This document shows, piece after piece, positions 11,038 to 23,271 of a stretch of DNA of 64,000 bases. This DNA is from Arabidopsis thaliana (lineage: Eukaryota > Streptophyta > Magnoliopsida > Brassicales > Brassicaceae): positions 22,181,971 through 22,245,970 of the forward strand of contig NC_003070.9 of the NCBI RefSeq assembly GCF_000001735.4, written 5' to 3'. The notes under the pieces are model-generated. The model made no database searches. It saw nothing but the letters and a program-made list of their open reading frames with translations, and was not told the DNA's origin. How positions within the stretch are numbered: position 1 is the stretch's first letter; the number at the start of each line of letters is the position of its first letter. A program made the position numbers and the translations under genes.

Positions 11038-13207
11038 ATGGTAAGCGTTTCTTTAACTCTATTTTCTTCATTGTTTCAGTTATTGGCGATTGTATTCTCT
11101 GTTTATTGTAATCGTATTGTGTTAATTTTGATTTGACTCATCTTCTCTAAAGTTCAATTTCAAAATTAGGGATTCCGAGATCATAGATATTGCTTTGTTT
11201 CCGAGATTTGAGTTATTCTTAAGCTTGTTTTACTAACTTTCAATATGTTGGATTTGTTATAGGCAACTCTTGAAGATTCTTTCCTTGCTGATTTGGACGA
11301 GTTATCTGACAATGAAGCAGAATTGGTGAGTGTTAAAACACTTTTGATTACTATTATCTGTTTACTTGGAGGAGCTATGATTGTAATTGTAGTTTGTTTG
11401 ATTATACATATGCAGGACGAGAATGATGGTGATGTTGGAAAGGAAGAAGAAGATGTTGATATGGATATGGCTGATTTAGAGACACTTAACTATGATGATC
11501 TCGATAATGTTTCTAAGCTGCAGAAGAGTCAGAGATATGCTGATATTATGCATAAAGTAGAGGAGGCTCTTGGGAAAGATTCTGATGGAGCTGAGAAAGG
11601 AACTGTCTTGGAAGATGATCCTGAGTATAAGCTTATTGTGGATTGTAATCAGCTTTCGGTCGATATTGAGAATGAAATCGTTATTGTCCACAACTTTATC
11701 AAAGACAAGTACAAGCTTAAGTTTCAAGAGCTTGAGTCGTTGGTTCATCACCCTATTGACTATGCATGTGTTGTGAAGAAGATTGGGAATGAGACGGATT
11801 TGGCTCTTGTTGATCTCGCTGACCTTCTTCCTTCAGCTATTATCATGGTTGTTTCAGTTACTGCTTTAACTACGAAAGGGAGTGCACTGCCAGAGGATGT
11901 TTTGCAAAAGGTGTTAGAGGCTTGTGATCGGGCTTTAGATCTTGATTCCGCAAGGAAGAAGGTCCTTGAGTTTGTTGAAAGTAAGATGGGATCTATTGCA
12001 CCTAATCTTTCTGCTATTGTTGGGAGTGCTGTTGCAGCCAAACTCATGGGGACTGCTGGAGGTTTGTCAGCACTTGCTAAAATGCCTGCGTGTAATGTTC
12101 AAGTTCTTGGCCACAAGAGGAAGAACCTTGCTGGGTTTTCTTCTGCAACGTCTCAGTCCCGTGTGGGTTATCTGGAGCAGACAGAGATTTACCAAAGCAC
12201 GCCTCCTGGACTTCAGGCTCGCGCTGGCAGGCTCGTGGCTGCAAAATCAACTTTGGCAGCAAGAGTTGATGCTACTAGAGGGGATCCGTTAGGGATAAGT
12301 GGAAAAGCTTTCAGGGAGGAGATCCGTAAGAAGATTGAGAAATGGCAAGAACCTCCTCCTGCAAGACAGCCTAAGCCACTTCCTGTTCCTGATTCTGAAC
12401 CGAAGAAAAGAAGGGGTGGTCGCCGTCTAAGAAAAATGAAAGAAAGGTAGCCTTTTTCATCCTACTTTGTGTCCTTAATTACTGTAGATTGAGTTCTATT
12501 CACCTGTATTTATTTTGTTGCATTCTTACGTTTCTCTTTAAATCAGGTATCAAGTAACAGATATGAGGAAGCTGGCCAACAGAATGGCGTTTGGTACACC
12601 TGAAGAGAGCTCCCTCGGTAATATATCTTGTAGTTACACTTGTTAATGGCCACTTATAAGGCACTTAGTCTAATATCTACTCTTCATGATGATAGGTGAT
12701 GGACTAGGAGAAGGTTATGGAATGCTTGGCCAGGCAGGAAGCAACAGGCTGCGAGTATCCAGTGTTCCGAGCAAGCTTAAGATTAATGCTAAGGTCGCCA
12801 AAAAGTAAGTGTTCCTCTATTTCTCCTGTGTTTTTTCGGATTTATCATGTTAATATTTTTACTCTTACAAATTATCCTGCCCTGTTCTTCTTCCATCATA
12901 TCTCATTTGCGTCTTTATATCAATTACTTTTTCAGGCTTAAAGAAAGGCAGTATGCGGGTGGTGCGACTACCTCTGGTTTGACATCGAGCCTGGCTTTCA
13001 CTCCTGTGCAGGTACAAACATTTCATTCGATTCTTGACAAAAGTTTGATCCTGTGTTCCATTTGCATCACTGTCTGACTCCAATTGGTTATCTATTTGAC
13101 AGGGAATAGAGTTGTGCAATCCTCAGCAGGCTTTAGGATTAGGAAGTGGGACTCAAAGCACTTACTTCTCAGAGTCAGGAACCTTCTCGAAGCTGAAGAA
13201 GATCTAA
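11038..13207 (+). CDS. EMB1220: PRP31-type U4/U6 snRNP splicing factor
   Basis: This is a homologue of PRP31, the Nop-domain protein that bridges U4 snRNP and the tri-snRNP in the nucleus. Coding exons are 11038-11040 (only the ATG), 11263-11325, 11416-12446, 12547-12617, 12696-12804, 12936-13011 and 13103-13207. They give 485 aa, as I recall for At1g60170. An acidic N-terminus is followed by the coiled-coil and Nop domain. The Nop core is visible as PNLSAIVGSAVAAKLMGTAG, then the GHKRKNLAGFS region, and a basic C-terminal tail (KKRRGGRRLRKMKER). A further intron lies in the 5'UTR (about 10901-10997). Intron 11326-11415 is 90 nt, stop-free and in frame, so retention would add a hydrophobic 30-aa insert. 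Loss is embryo-lethal according to the EMB name. Confidence 0.94.
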
Positions 13208-13554
13208 AATATGGAAGACAGAGATACAAGTCTTGAAAAGCCGAGCACTAAAAGTGTAAAAATGAAACAAAGGTGGAAAGAAACTGCTTTCTCTATCTCA
13301 TGTCTGTTTTAAGGTTTCTTCGGTCACTTAAGAGACAAAAGGCATTGTTTTGATCACTCTTTGGAAACGTTTTATAAATTTTATTTTTGTATTAGAGCCA
13401 TACCTAAAGATCCATCTTCTTATTACCATCATACATGACACAAGCCATTGCAGGTTTTAACCACTCTTCGAACATAGTTAGTAAAAACAAGAAAAGAAAA
13501 AACACTATATTTAATTGAGGTTCAATCAAGACTAAACCAAATGATTCACACCAC
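13208..13554. other. 3' flank of EMB1220
   Basis: This is the 3'UTR and a short convergent spacer between EMB1220 and the minus-strand F-box pseudogene. Nothing else is recognisable. Confidence 0.5.
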
Positions 13555-15184
13555 TCATAGTCTCAGTGTGGTTGAGAGCACAATCAAGACATTATTCTTC
13601 TGAGAAAATGTTGGAACAAACTCTTTTAACTTAGACCTAAGGTAATGTTCGTTTAACTGAACGACCATCTTGTCTAATATCTTTGTGTTTTTAAGCATAA
13701 GTTCCACGAATAAAGTCACTCTCTTTGACCCTAAATTCGAACGGGATTTATTCCAAAAGACCCCATCTTTTGATCTCCAACATTGATTCGGATTCAAGCC
13801 TTGCAAGTCCAAGTAGTTGTCAAAACACCTACCCTACACAACAGAAGAGTAAACATGGTTCTTGGATTATTAGAAGGAAGGTAGTTAGAAGGTAGGCCAT
13901 GAAAAAAATCAAAGAAGTTTGTGGTAAATATACCGGCATGATGTTGCCATCACTTGGACGAACTGTCACCGTCTTTAAATCAGGTGAGTTTTGTAAAAGT
14001 CTTTCTATACCAGGAATAACATACTGAAAGATATCTGTCTCAAGAGTCAAAGCTTTTGTCTTGAACATCGGGAAAGGAAGACCGCAAACCTCGGCAAGAG
14101 ATAAAATCTAACACAAAGATAGATAGTCAACACCAAAACGCATATTGATGAGTACCATTAGTCCATTAGTAAACTTATATAGCATCGGTAAACGTTGAGT
14201 GTGCAACCAACATAAGTGAAGTAAGTAAGAGAGTACTTGAAGACATTGGAGAATGCAAGAATGAGCCCAAAACATACCTGAAGAATGTTGCACCCAAAAA
14301 TAAGCTTCTCTGCATTCTGCAACTTCTCTAGCATTTTAAGAATGTCTTGAAGTAAATAAGCGTCGAGGGTCTTTAGATGTGAGTAAATGAAACAGTCCAC
14401 TTGAGCTTCATCTAAAGACGAGACATCAACTAAAGCACATGGTGACTGATAGGTTTTCAGTCTGAGACGATGGATATGCGGTGCCACAATCTGCCTTGGC
14501 CTCGTATTGTCAATGTTGCAGGCTATTTCTAATGTTCTCAAGCGCAGCGATTTGCTAAGATCAAGAACCGTAAGGTAGATGCAGTGGGACAATGTTAAGC
14601 TTTCGAGAATCGGACAACCAGATAGAATCTTCGCAATACATTCATCAGAGAGCTCACAAAAACGCAGGGACAACTTCTTCAGGGACGTCCAAGATACGGA
14701 ACATCTAGGAATCATATTAAATAACTCAAAAGCTGAGTTGCTTAATAGAGGAATTGATGTAGAAGAAATCAGGAAGATTATAACTATGAAAAAAAGTACT
14801 ACTGAATGATAGATTCTCCACGTTGCGGGACATGGCGAACTTGATCCACTTGTCGAAGTGGGGAACAGTGTGCTGGTTGCTGGTTTTGAGATGAAACTTT
14901 ATCATCTTGAGAGCTGTGTAGCGAGTTAGGGTTTCGTTTATCGAAGCAGCATGCAGTGTATCACTATCATCAAAGGAAAGAGAAGGTATATCGGACCATA
15001 CATGCCTCCATCGTTTTTACAAGACGGAAGTTGTGATCGAGAGTTTGGTCGGAACAAATAATAGGATTTGTTGGAGGATCTCATCAGGCAATAAGCTGAT
15101 TAGGTCAATATTCCGGCGATGACGACCACGATCGTTACAGTGGATAGGAAGACTGGAAGTGGCTGTGGAGCTCTCTCGGGCCAT
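13555..15184 (-). pseudogene. broken F-box/LRR (FBD) gene
   Basis: On the minus strand the gene starts at 15184 (MARESSTATSS...) with an F-box that reads ISLLPDEILQQILLFVPTKLS. LRR-like segments follow (LKKLSLRFCELSDECIAKIL, CPILESLTLSHCIYLTVLDL), then an FBD-like C-terminus ending near 13558. The family runs to about 400 aa or more. Here the usual SVLSKRWRHVW motif is interrupted by an apparent 1-nt loss near 15012-15025, which creates an immediate stop. A second shift (an extra T in a homopolymer) lies near 14725-14732. Downstream exons keep coding-like sequence, so the decay looks recent. I recall At1g60180 being listed as a pseudogene. Confidence 0.8.
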
Positions 15185-16160
15185 CTTACTTTATTAACCT
15201 AACTTGTGATCTTCTTAATTAGGGTTTAAATCTTAATTTTAGCCGCATATTGTTTTCTATATATAATAACATTCTTTCAAAATACATGTCAAACAATTTA
15301 TAGCAAATTTAATTAACTATTTTTTTTAAAAAGTCTTCCCTAATAAGTGCTCTTAGAACAATAAATCGGCATTTAAAAAAAAAAATTGGCATTTTATTTT
15401 TTTCGTTTTTTTAAACTTATTATATGGTGTAGTCGGGCTATACTGGACTTTTGCAAAAATGTGGTTTTTATATTTTATATTGTATTAGGTTTCTGTTAAA
15501 ATTAAATGAGAATTTTAATTAAAAAGAGAAATTATTTGTTAAAAAAAATCAGGATGGGGTCCTAATTATTATATGTTTTGATTTTCTATGAGAAAGTTGC
15601 ACCGTCCATTGTTTCTTGAAAACTATTATCTGACTAAAAGAACAGAAAATGTAAAGAAAAGACAAAGAGACACAGAGACGACTCTGTTAAATAACTCTAT
15701 AGCAGAGTCTCTCGAGTTAAATCAATAAAATAAAGACCTGAAAACATATATTTCTTCGAAGCAGTGTCTAAAACCAATGTACAATTTATGACAAAAGGAA
15801 CATGTTATTTTAGTCGCATATAATTACAAAATAATCGCATGATTTATCTAAGTTGGTCTTTATTAACTCTTAACAAAAAAATAATATAAGAAAACAGAGT
15901 CAGAATTTAAAAACCACTTAATTAGTCCTTCAAGAACAATTATCAAAACCTTAATAATGTTTTCATCCAATAACATCCTCGAAGTCTCCTCTAAATCATT
16001 GGATCCAACGAAATTCATGTTTATCTAAACTAACTCGAATAAAGAAACGATTATAATAATTGCACACTATGAAAAATATCAGAAGCGTCATAGAAATTGT
16101 CGGCTACCTCCATGCACGGAACCTTCACGAAACAGTTGGTCCCTCACACACTTCATCGCC
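15185..16160. other. intergenic spacer upstream of PUB19
   Basis: AT-rich DNA separates the F-box pseudogene from the PUB19 promoter. No ORF, repeat or RNA gene is supported. Confidence 0.5.
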
Positions 16161-16168
16161 ACGCTATA

Positions 16169-16294
16169 CCACGTGTCAATTTTACATACACCAAAACATA
16201 TCTACTAATCATACCTCTTCACGTGTAACAAAGTCCCATTCAACGTGGCAATTACAGACCCCAAAATTATGAACTAATCAAACCTCTTCACGTG
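16169..16294 (+). promoter_or_regulatory. G-box/ABRE cluster of PUB19
   Basis: Three perfect CACGTG cores (16170-16175, 16220-16225, 16289-16294) plus ACGTGGCA (16243-16250) lie within 126 bp, 140-265 bp before the ATG. A TATA-like GTATATATCC is at about 16338-16347. ABREs in multiple copies are the hallmark of ABA and drought induction via ABF/AREB bZIPs, matching the known stress induction of PUB19. Confidence 0.8.
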
Positions 16295-16432
16295 TCGCAA
16301 ACTTGTAGAACGTTGAAACCCCCCACTCACACGAAGTGTATATATCCTCTTCACAACACAAACATAAACATTACTTCAAACAAAGACTTGAAAGAACTAT
16401 CTTTGTTTTCACTCATATCTTATCTTTATTAA

Positions 16433-18493
16433 ATGATCCATACACCAACCGGGTCGAGTCGTCGGATTCTGACCTTTCCGGCGGTGAATCCATGCGAATC
16501 GATCTCTTTAACCACTCTCGTCGACTCACTTTTACAACTCGCCGGCGAGATTCTTAGCTTCAAACCAAAACACTTCTCTACCAACAAAAGAAGTGTTAAA
16601 GAAACTCTCCGACATGTTCAAACTCTTGTGATCTTCTTTGAAGAGCTCCGGATTCAAATCCGAGTCGGGTCAATACCGGCGGGTCGTTCGGTAATCTTGA
16701 GCCTTTCAGAGCTTCACGTCATCTTCCAGAAACTCAAGTTCCTACTAGACGACTGTACAAGAGATGGAGCTAAGCTATATATGTTAATGAACTCCGGTCA
16801 AGTCTCGGCTCATTTCCGGGATTTGACCCGATCCATATCCACTAGCCTCGACACGTTTCCAGTCAGGTCTGTTGACTTACCTGGAGAAGTTAATGAGCTA
16901 ATCTATCTAGTAATGCGTCAGACTCGAAAATCCGAAGCAAGACCCGACCGAGACGACAAACGAGCTATAGACTCTGTTTATTGGTTCTTTAATCTGTTTG
17001 AGAACAGAATTAATCCGAATTCTGATGAAATACTCCGAGTTCTTGATCACATTGGTGTAAGAAAATGGAGAGATTGTGTCAAAGAGATCGATTTTTTACG
17101 AGAAGAGATCTCCGTGGGGAAGAAGAGTAACATCGAAATCGAGCTTCTCAGCAACTTAATGGGGTTCATATGTTACTGCAGATGTGTTATACTTCGAGGC
17201 ATTGATGTTGATGATGAAGAGAAAGACAAGGAAGAAGATGATTTGATGATGGTTCGAAGTTTAAACGTTGATGATCTTCGTTGTCCGATTTCTCTAGAGA
17301 TCATGAGTGATCCAGTGGTTTTAGAATCAGGACACACTTATGATCGGAGCTCTATCACAAAGTGGTTCGCTTCCGGTAACATTACGTGCCCTAAAACCGG
17401 TAAAACTTTGGTTAGTACTGTGTTGGTGGATAACTTCTCTGTCAAGCAAGTGATTCAAAGCTACTCCAAGCAAAACGGTGTAGTTATGGGTCAAAAGGGG
17501 AAGAAGAAGGTGGATGTGGCGGAGAGTTTAGCGGCGGAAGAAGCTGGAAAACTAACGGCGGAGTTTCTCGCCGGAGAATTGATCAAGGGAGACGAAGAAG
17601 AGATGGTTAAAGCATTAGTGGAGATTCGAATTCTCACCAAGACGAGTACTTTTTACAGATCGTGTTTAGTGGAAGCTGGAGTTGTTGAATCGTTGATGAA
17701 GATTCTTCGTTCGGATGATCCGAGGATCCAAGAGAACGCCATGGCTGGGATTATGAATTTATCGAAAGATATCGCCGGAAAAACTCGAATCGTCGGAGAA
17801 GACGGTGGTGGATTAAGGCTAATCGTTGAGGTTTTAAACGATGGTGCGAGAAGAGAGAGCAGACAATACGCAGCAGCTGCTCTGTTTTATCTATCTTCTC
17901 TCGGAGATTACAGCAGATTGATCGGAGAAATCTCTGATGCGATTCCGGGATTGGTGAGAATCGTTAAAAGTTGCGATTACGGTGATTCAGCGAAACGCAA
18001 CGCGTTAATCGCGATTCGGAGTTTGTTAATGAACCAACCTGATAATCACTGGCGGATCCTCGCCGCCGGAATTGTTCCTGTTCTTCTAGATTTAGTGAAA
18101 TCGGAGGAGATTAGCGACGGAGTTACGGCGGACTCGATGGCGATTTTAGCGAAAATGGCTGAGTATCCCGACGGGATGATATCAGTGCTCCGTCGTGGGG
18201 GATTAAAACTCGCGGTGAAGATATTGGGTTCGTCGGAGGTTTCGCCGGCGACGAAACAGCATTGTGTTGCTCTGCTTTTGAATCTGTGTCATAACGGCGG
18301 AAGTGACGTCGTTGGGTCTCTGGCTAAGAATCCGTCTATCATGGGGTCGCTTTACACGGCGTCAAGTAACGGAGAGTTGGGAGGTGGGAAAAAGGCAAGT
18401 GCTCTAATTAAAATGATCCACGAGTTTCAGGAGAGGAAAACCGGTCCGGGTGAACCGGTTCTAGAAAGAGAACGGTTTGTCCACGCCTGGTGA
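16433..18493 (+). CDS. PUB19: U-box/ARM-repeat E3 ubiquitin ligase PUB19
   Basis: This is a plant U-box E3 ligase that moves ubiquitin from an E2 to substrate, known as a negative regulator of ABA and drought responses with its paralogue PUB18. It is a single uninterrupted exon of 686 aa. Order: an N-terminal UND-type helical region (about 1-260), an acidic linker (DDEEKDKEEDD), then the U-box from about residue 280. The U-box contains LRCPISLEIMSDPVVLESGH, TYDRSSITKW and CPKTGKTL. Armadillo repeats run from about 380 to 670 (for example IQENAMAGIMNLS and YAAAALFYLSSL). The start is the first in-frame ATG, just after the TATA and leader. The U-box has no zinc ligands, as usual for the class. 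Confidence 0.96.
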   Translation: MIHTPTGSSRRILTFPAVNPCESISLTTLVDSLLQLAGEILSFKPKHFSTNKRSVKETLRHVQTLVIFFEELRIQIRVGSIPAGRSVILSLSELHVIFQKLKFLLDDCTRDGAKLYMLMNSGQVSAHFRDLTRSISTSLDTFPVRSVDLPGEVNELIYLVMRQTRKSEARPDRDDKRAIDSVYWFFNLFENRINPNSDEILRVLDHIGVRKWRDCVKEIDFLREEISVGKKSNIEIELLSNLMGFICYCRCVILRGIDVDDEEKDKEEDDLMMVRSLNVDDLRCPISLEIMSDPVVLESGHTYDRSSITKWFASGNITCPKTGKTLVSTVLVDNFSVKQVIQSYSKQNGVVMGQKGKKKVDVAESLAAEEAGKLTAEFLAGELIKGDEEEMVKALVEIRILTKTSTFYRSCLVEAGVVESLMKILRSDDPRIQENAMAGIMNLSKDIAGKTRIVGEDGGGLRLIVEVLNDGARRESRQYAAAALFYLSSLGDYSRLIGEISDAIPGLVRIVKSCDYGDSAKRNALIAIRSLLMNQPDNHWRILAAGIVPVLLDLVKSEEISDGVTADSMAILAKMAEYPDGMISVLRRGGLKLAVKILGSSEVSPATKQHCVALLLNLCHNGGSDVVGSLAKNPSIMGSLYTASSNGELGGGKKASALIKMIHEFQERKTGPGEPVLERERFVHAW

Positions 18494-18911
18494 TGATTTG
18501 ATGATACACAATAACTCTTTGAGCTTTTTTTTTATCAAAGAGTTAATATAACTTCATTTTTTATAGGTTAAGGTTGAAATACTATATTTTACAATACTTG
18601 TGTATATTTTAGTTCTGGGATTTTTAATAACCCAAAGAGCTATACTATTGTAATCAGTCTCTTGTTTTCAAAATGTAATGTAATAAAGCATTACCGATTT
18701 TTGAACTAAAGTGAAGAAAAAAGAGAACATTAAACTCAAGTGGTGCAAATATTTATTCTGTGAACTAAATGTATATTTTGTATTTTCTTGTTTCAATATC
18801 TTCTTTTGCATTTAAACATGGCGATTCTTTTTTAATCCAAAGACAAGAAGACTTGGAAAAAAATTGGGATACTAAGCAACAAAGGAAGATAAAGATCTTT
18901 AAAGAAAAGTT
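18494..18911. other. convergent 3' spacer PUB19/RBM25
   Basis: The 3' regions of two convergent genes share about 400 bp of AT-rich sequence. It contains AATAAA-like strings (ATGTAATAAAGC at 18676-18687) that could act as the PUB19 polyadenylation signal. Nothing else is seen. Confidence 0.5.
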
Positions 18912-21900
18912 TCAGGCTTTGGATTTTACCGGGACTCCAGCTTCAACCCGCTTGATCTCAAAGATGAGCATTCTCCACATCTTCAGCACAAACATCTCAG
19001 CTTCTTCGTCTAGAATTGATTGCAACAGCTCAAGCATCTGAGACGCCTGCACGTGTTGTTGAGTGTTTGACACGATGAAATCTACCAGAGTGGCTTCCTC
19101 TTCTCCGAGAAACTCCATAATTTTCTTTGAGATCCATGGTCTCATTCTTTCGTGCACTTGGTGCTTTTCAATGTTAAAAAAGGTGAAACATGTCAGCACC
19201 AAAACAAACTCACAGTCAAGGTAAAAAAAAACATTGATCTAGTAAAAGTGTAATGAGATTTATGAGTAGCTTACCTTGTCATACATAGCCCAGTTTATCT
19301 CGTAAGAAAATAAATCTTCCTTTGTCTTTGGGATTGTATCTATCAATTGTTTCGCATCCAGAAACTTAGTATCAATTATCTTTGCTTTTCCAGACTCTTT
19401 GGCGTCTTTGGTGGGACCACTATGCCCGTCACCTCGGTCCCTGACTCTATCCCTGTCCCTGTCCCTTTCCCTTTCCCTTTCCCTGTCCCGGTGGCTTGCC
19501 TTATCATGAGAACGTCTGCTCCTTTGTTTTTCGGTTTCTATCGTCTCTTCCTTGGGATTGGTACTCGAAATTCGTTTTGCAAATTCAGCGGCTAAAGCCA
19601 AATGAGGTGGTGTATTCCCTGAGCCACCATGGGCCACAGCCTCTTGTTCCTCGGTTGAGTAATCTATAGGAACCAAAGGTTTCATCTTTTTAGCCTTACG
19701 TGCTTCATCTTCATCCTCCTCATAGAAAACAGAAGGCACAGAAGTTCGCTTTCCGGATCCCACAAGCCCAAATCCTAATTTCTTTGAGGGAGCATGTGCC
19801 TCTGATCCACTATTATTATCGATAGCCATCGATTCATTACCAGAACCATTTTCTTCAAAATCTGCAATTGGCAATGAGAGCATTAGAAAGAGAGACAGAG
19901 GAAAATGAGAAAGACGATAATGAGAATAAGACAGAGAGAATATAAACTCCTTACCTGCTGCATGGTGCTCATTGGCAGATTCACCGACAGTTTGGAGAGT
20001 TGCCTTGTGATCATTTTCAATAGGTGATGTCTGAACCGTTTCGCTTCCAATAGCTGCCTGTCCCGATAGGATTCTTAAGGCATCTAATTGCTGTTGCTGC
20101 AAATTTTGCTCCTCGGCACTCCTCTTCGCCTCAGCAACCTCTTCCTCTTCTTTCAATCTATCAGCTAAGTCATCCTCCTTTTCTCTTAGTTGTCGTCTTC
20201 TTCTCTCATCTAATGCAGCCCTATGCCATCTTCTTCTTGAATCATCATCGTCTTCTTCCTCTTCTTCCTCATAGCGGATTTCCTTTTTCCTCTTGCGCTC
20301 TTTCTCTTTCTCTTTCTCCTTCTCGTACTGTCGTTCCTTCTCCTTTTCTCTTTCTCTTCGTTCCCATTGTCGAAGACGAGTCTGGTAAGCACGCTCTGCA
20401 TCCTCAAGTTTCCTCCTTTGCTCTCTCTCTTTCCTTGACCGTTCTCTTTCAGCCTCCCTCTCGTATCTATCCATTTCTTGCTCCTTCTCACCTCTTTCTC
20501 TGCTTCTTCGGTCATTTCTCTTACTCCAATCAGGTGAGCTTGTGTCAGGCCTATTGTGTTCTCCAGAAGTCTCAACATCATTTGCTGCGGCATCTACATG
20601 ATAAAAACATCCTATCAGACCAATATTTCAAGGAAAAATAGAAATGGCAGCCAAATCAAGGACAAAAAAGAGAGAAGAAGATTAGTGGAGGTAAAAACAG
20701 ACCACTCCTAGCTACGTCAGTGTTGGAGTCACCATCCTTAGATTTGAAAGCAAATTCCATGCCTGAACCATCAGCAGGTGGTGGTGGTGGAGGAGGCAAA
20801 GGGTTGGACTTTAACCTTTCTTCAATAGCAGTTTCAATCTTTTCCATAGCCTCTCTGTCTGCTTCCCTTTCTTCATCAGTTAGGACAGCAGAATTCGCAA
20901 TATCGATGTTTTCTTTAATCTTCGATTCTCCATCCTTCCCTGTCTCATTATCAGCACTCTCAAGCTTGTCTTGCTCACTCTCAGGACCTTCAGCTTGGTT
21001 CTCTTTGGTTCCTTGACTTTCCTTGGCTTTCTTTGCAGTCTCTATTTTCTTCTCAACATATTTTAGCAAATACTCCTTTGTTGCTTGATTAACATTCACC
21101 TACCGACCATATAGAAGAAAAAAATGAGAATAAAGCTAAGAGAATACCGTAGAAGCATACCTAGATATTGGTTGACACAGAAGTGCATCTATTGAAGAAA
21201 CATAAATATATTTTGAAATGAGAAGAGAAATCCACAATTACCAAAAGCTCTTGTCCATCTATAGTACGTTGGGTCAGCAGGCGTATTGCGCGGAGAATCC
21301 CTTCAGCTGATTCAAATTCATAGAATCCAAAACCTTTAGGTTTCTTGGTGGTAGGATCTTCCGCACGTAAACAGCTTTTGACATGGCCACAAAACTGCAG
21401 AAAAAAAATGACAAAATCAATTCTTATAAAATGTATAGCAAAAGAGATGGAAGTAAGTGCCTCGAACATAAACCTTAAAAGTAGTAGAAGAGGAACATAC
21501 AGATAGAAAGAAGAAAACAAACCTCAAGAATAGACATCATAAAGTCATTTTCCACGGTAGCTATCTTGCCAATGTAAATTGTGGTCTGGGGCTTTTCTGC
21601 AGGTGTTACAAAAGGAAGAGAAGCCGGTCTAACCATAGGAGGCATTACAGGACGGAGACCAGGCATTCCTGGAATAAGGGGTCGTGGTGCTAGTTGAACA
21701 GCACCGATTGTACCAGGCGGCCGCATAATGAATCCAGGACGAACCATTGTTGGATATGGAGAAGGATACCGGAGAAGCCCTGCATAAACAAAAACAAGTC
21801 TCTACAAATTCATCAGTAGATGTTTACATTGGAATACCCTGAACAACTGCATTGGCATAAATCAAGAGTATCAAGAAGCAGTAAATAAAAATCATTTTGT

Positions 21901-23271
21901 ATTGTTACCACAAACTAGAGCAAATTAGATATGCACACCAGAGGCAGTACAAATACCACCCAGCTGAACAGAGATCCTGAAGGACACATTGAGAAGATAG
22001 CACCAGGATCGTAGTCATTATTACCACATTAAGTAGTCATACCTCACAGGGCAACTTGAAATAGGTAAGAATCTATAATCATCTGTTGAATTTGAGATTC
22101 AGTAATATTGAAACTCCCATCATTTCATGCCCATATAGAACTTATAAAAACTATTATTACCCATCATAATAGCTTTATTTCAACCATTAGCAGCTTGACC
22201 ACAGAAGGGAATAGAAAAAAGAAACATGTCGAAGATGTAACGGAAGGTGTAATTTGAAAGAATTGCAATACCTCAAAATCAAGACCAAGGAGCACTCAGT
22301 CGCTACAAATGCTTGCTGCTGGCAGTTGATTAACCCATCAAGTTCAAAGTTTTGTTCTTAAAACTACAGTAATTCTCAACTTAACATATAAATTGGGGCA
22401 AATCTTTCAAGAACCTTTAGGTAAGCGGTTTGGTTAAAGATGTGTTACACTAACTAAATAAATTAAGAGAATAAGAAGAACAAAAAGCGAATTTGCGCAT
22501 ACCAAAATGAGGGAGTCGTAGAAGTGAGTCCCTACCCAAAATTTGATGCCTTGCAACCATTCTCAGGGAACTCAATCAAGACGCTGTAGGAGAAAACACC
22601 CGGTCATCGGTGTTCCTGTTTCTAGTTTTCTCCCTAATTCCTCTTTCAATAAAACTTCTTTTTACTCTAAACCTTTAATCTAATCCAACTACATAGACAT
22701 ATATAGTTCCCCTTCACTACTTTAAGCATCACAAATTCACATTCAACATACACAGAACGAAAAAAAACGCCACGAAAATAAACTATATAGCCTAAAGTGC
22801 ATCATAAACAAAAAAAAGAGTAAGAACTTATAAAATTAAGAGATAGAAGAACCCACCATGAGGAGGCATGGCACCAGGAGGAGCAACACCATGAATTCCG
22901 GGATAACCATTAGCCATAGGCTGGAAAGGTCTCATACCAGGCTGCGGTTGATACTGAGGCATAGATCCTGGAGGAGGAACTCCAGAGCTAGGGTTTTGAA
23001 AATTCGCAACGGGAGTGAACTGCATACCGGGACGGAATGGTGGTGGCGGCGGGAGATTGGTGGGGAGAAGCGAGCTAGGAATCTGAGCCGGAGGAGCATA
23101 AGGCGGACCAGGTGGAACCAGAGGAGCGACTGGTGGTTGCGAATGTTGTTGAGGCGGCGGTGGTGTTAGTGAAGGATTGGGATTTGGATTGGGAATTGAA
23201 ATCGGAGTAGTGGATTCTGGTTTCTGTGAATTGGGATCCCCCGTGGCCGGAGAAGAAGATTCGTCGGCCAT
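18912..23271 (-). CDS. RBM25: RBM25-type splicing factor (RRM, RE/RD-rich, PWI)
   Basis: This is a nuclear splicing regulator of the RBM25 family. In Arabidopsis it has been linked to ABA-responsive alternative splicing. Minus-strand exons are 23271-22857, 21779-21523, 21394-21242, 21099-20703, 20593-19955, 19861-19275 and 19163-18912, giving 899 aa as I recall for At1g60200. Domains in order: a Pro/Gly-rich N-terminus (1-200), an RRM (about 203-280, RNP2 IYIGKI, RNP1 KGFGFYEF at 244-251), a long charged Arg/Glu/Asp-rich coiled-coil section, and a C-terminal PWI domain (last 90 aa, with MRPWISKKIMEFLG). The in-frame codon upstream of MADESSS is GTG, so the 23271 ATG is chosen. The first intron is about 1.08 kb. 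Intron 19862-19954 (93 nt) has no stop and keeps frame. Confidence 0.94.
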
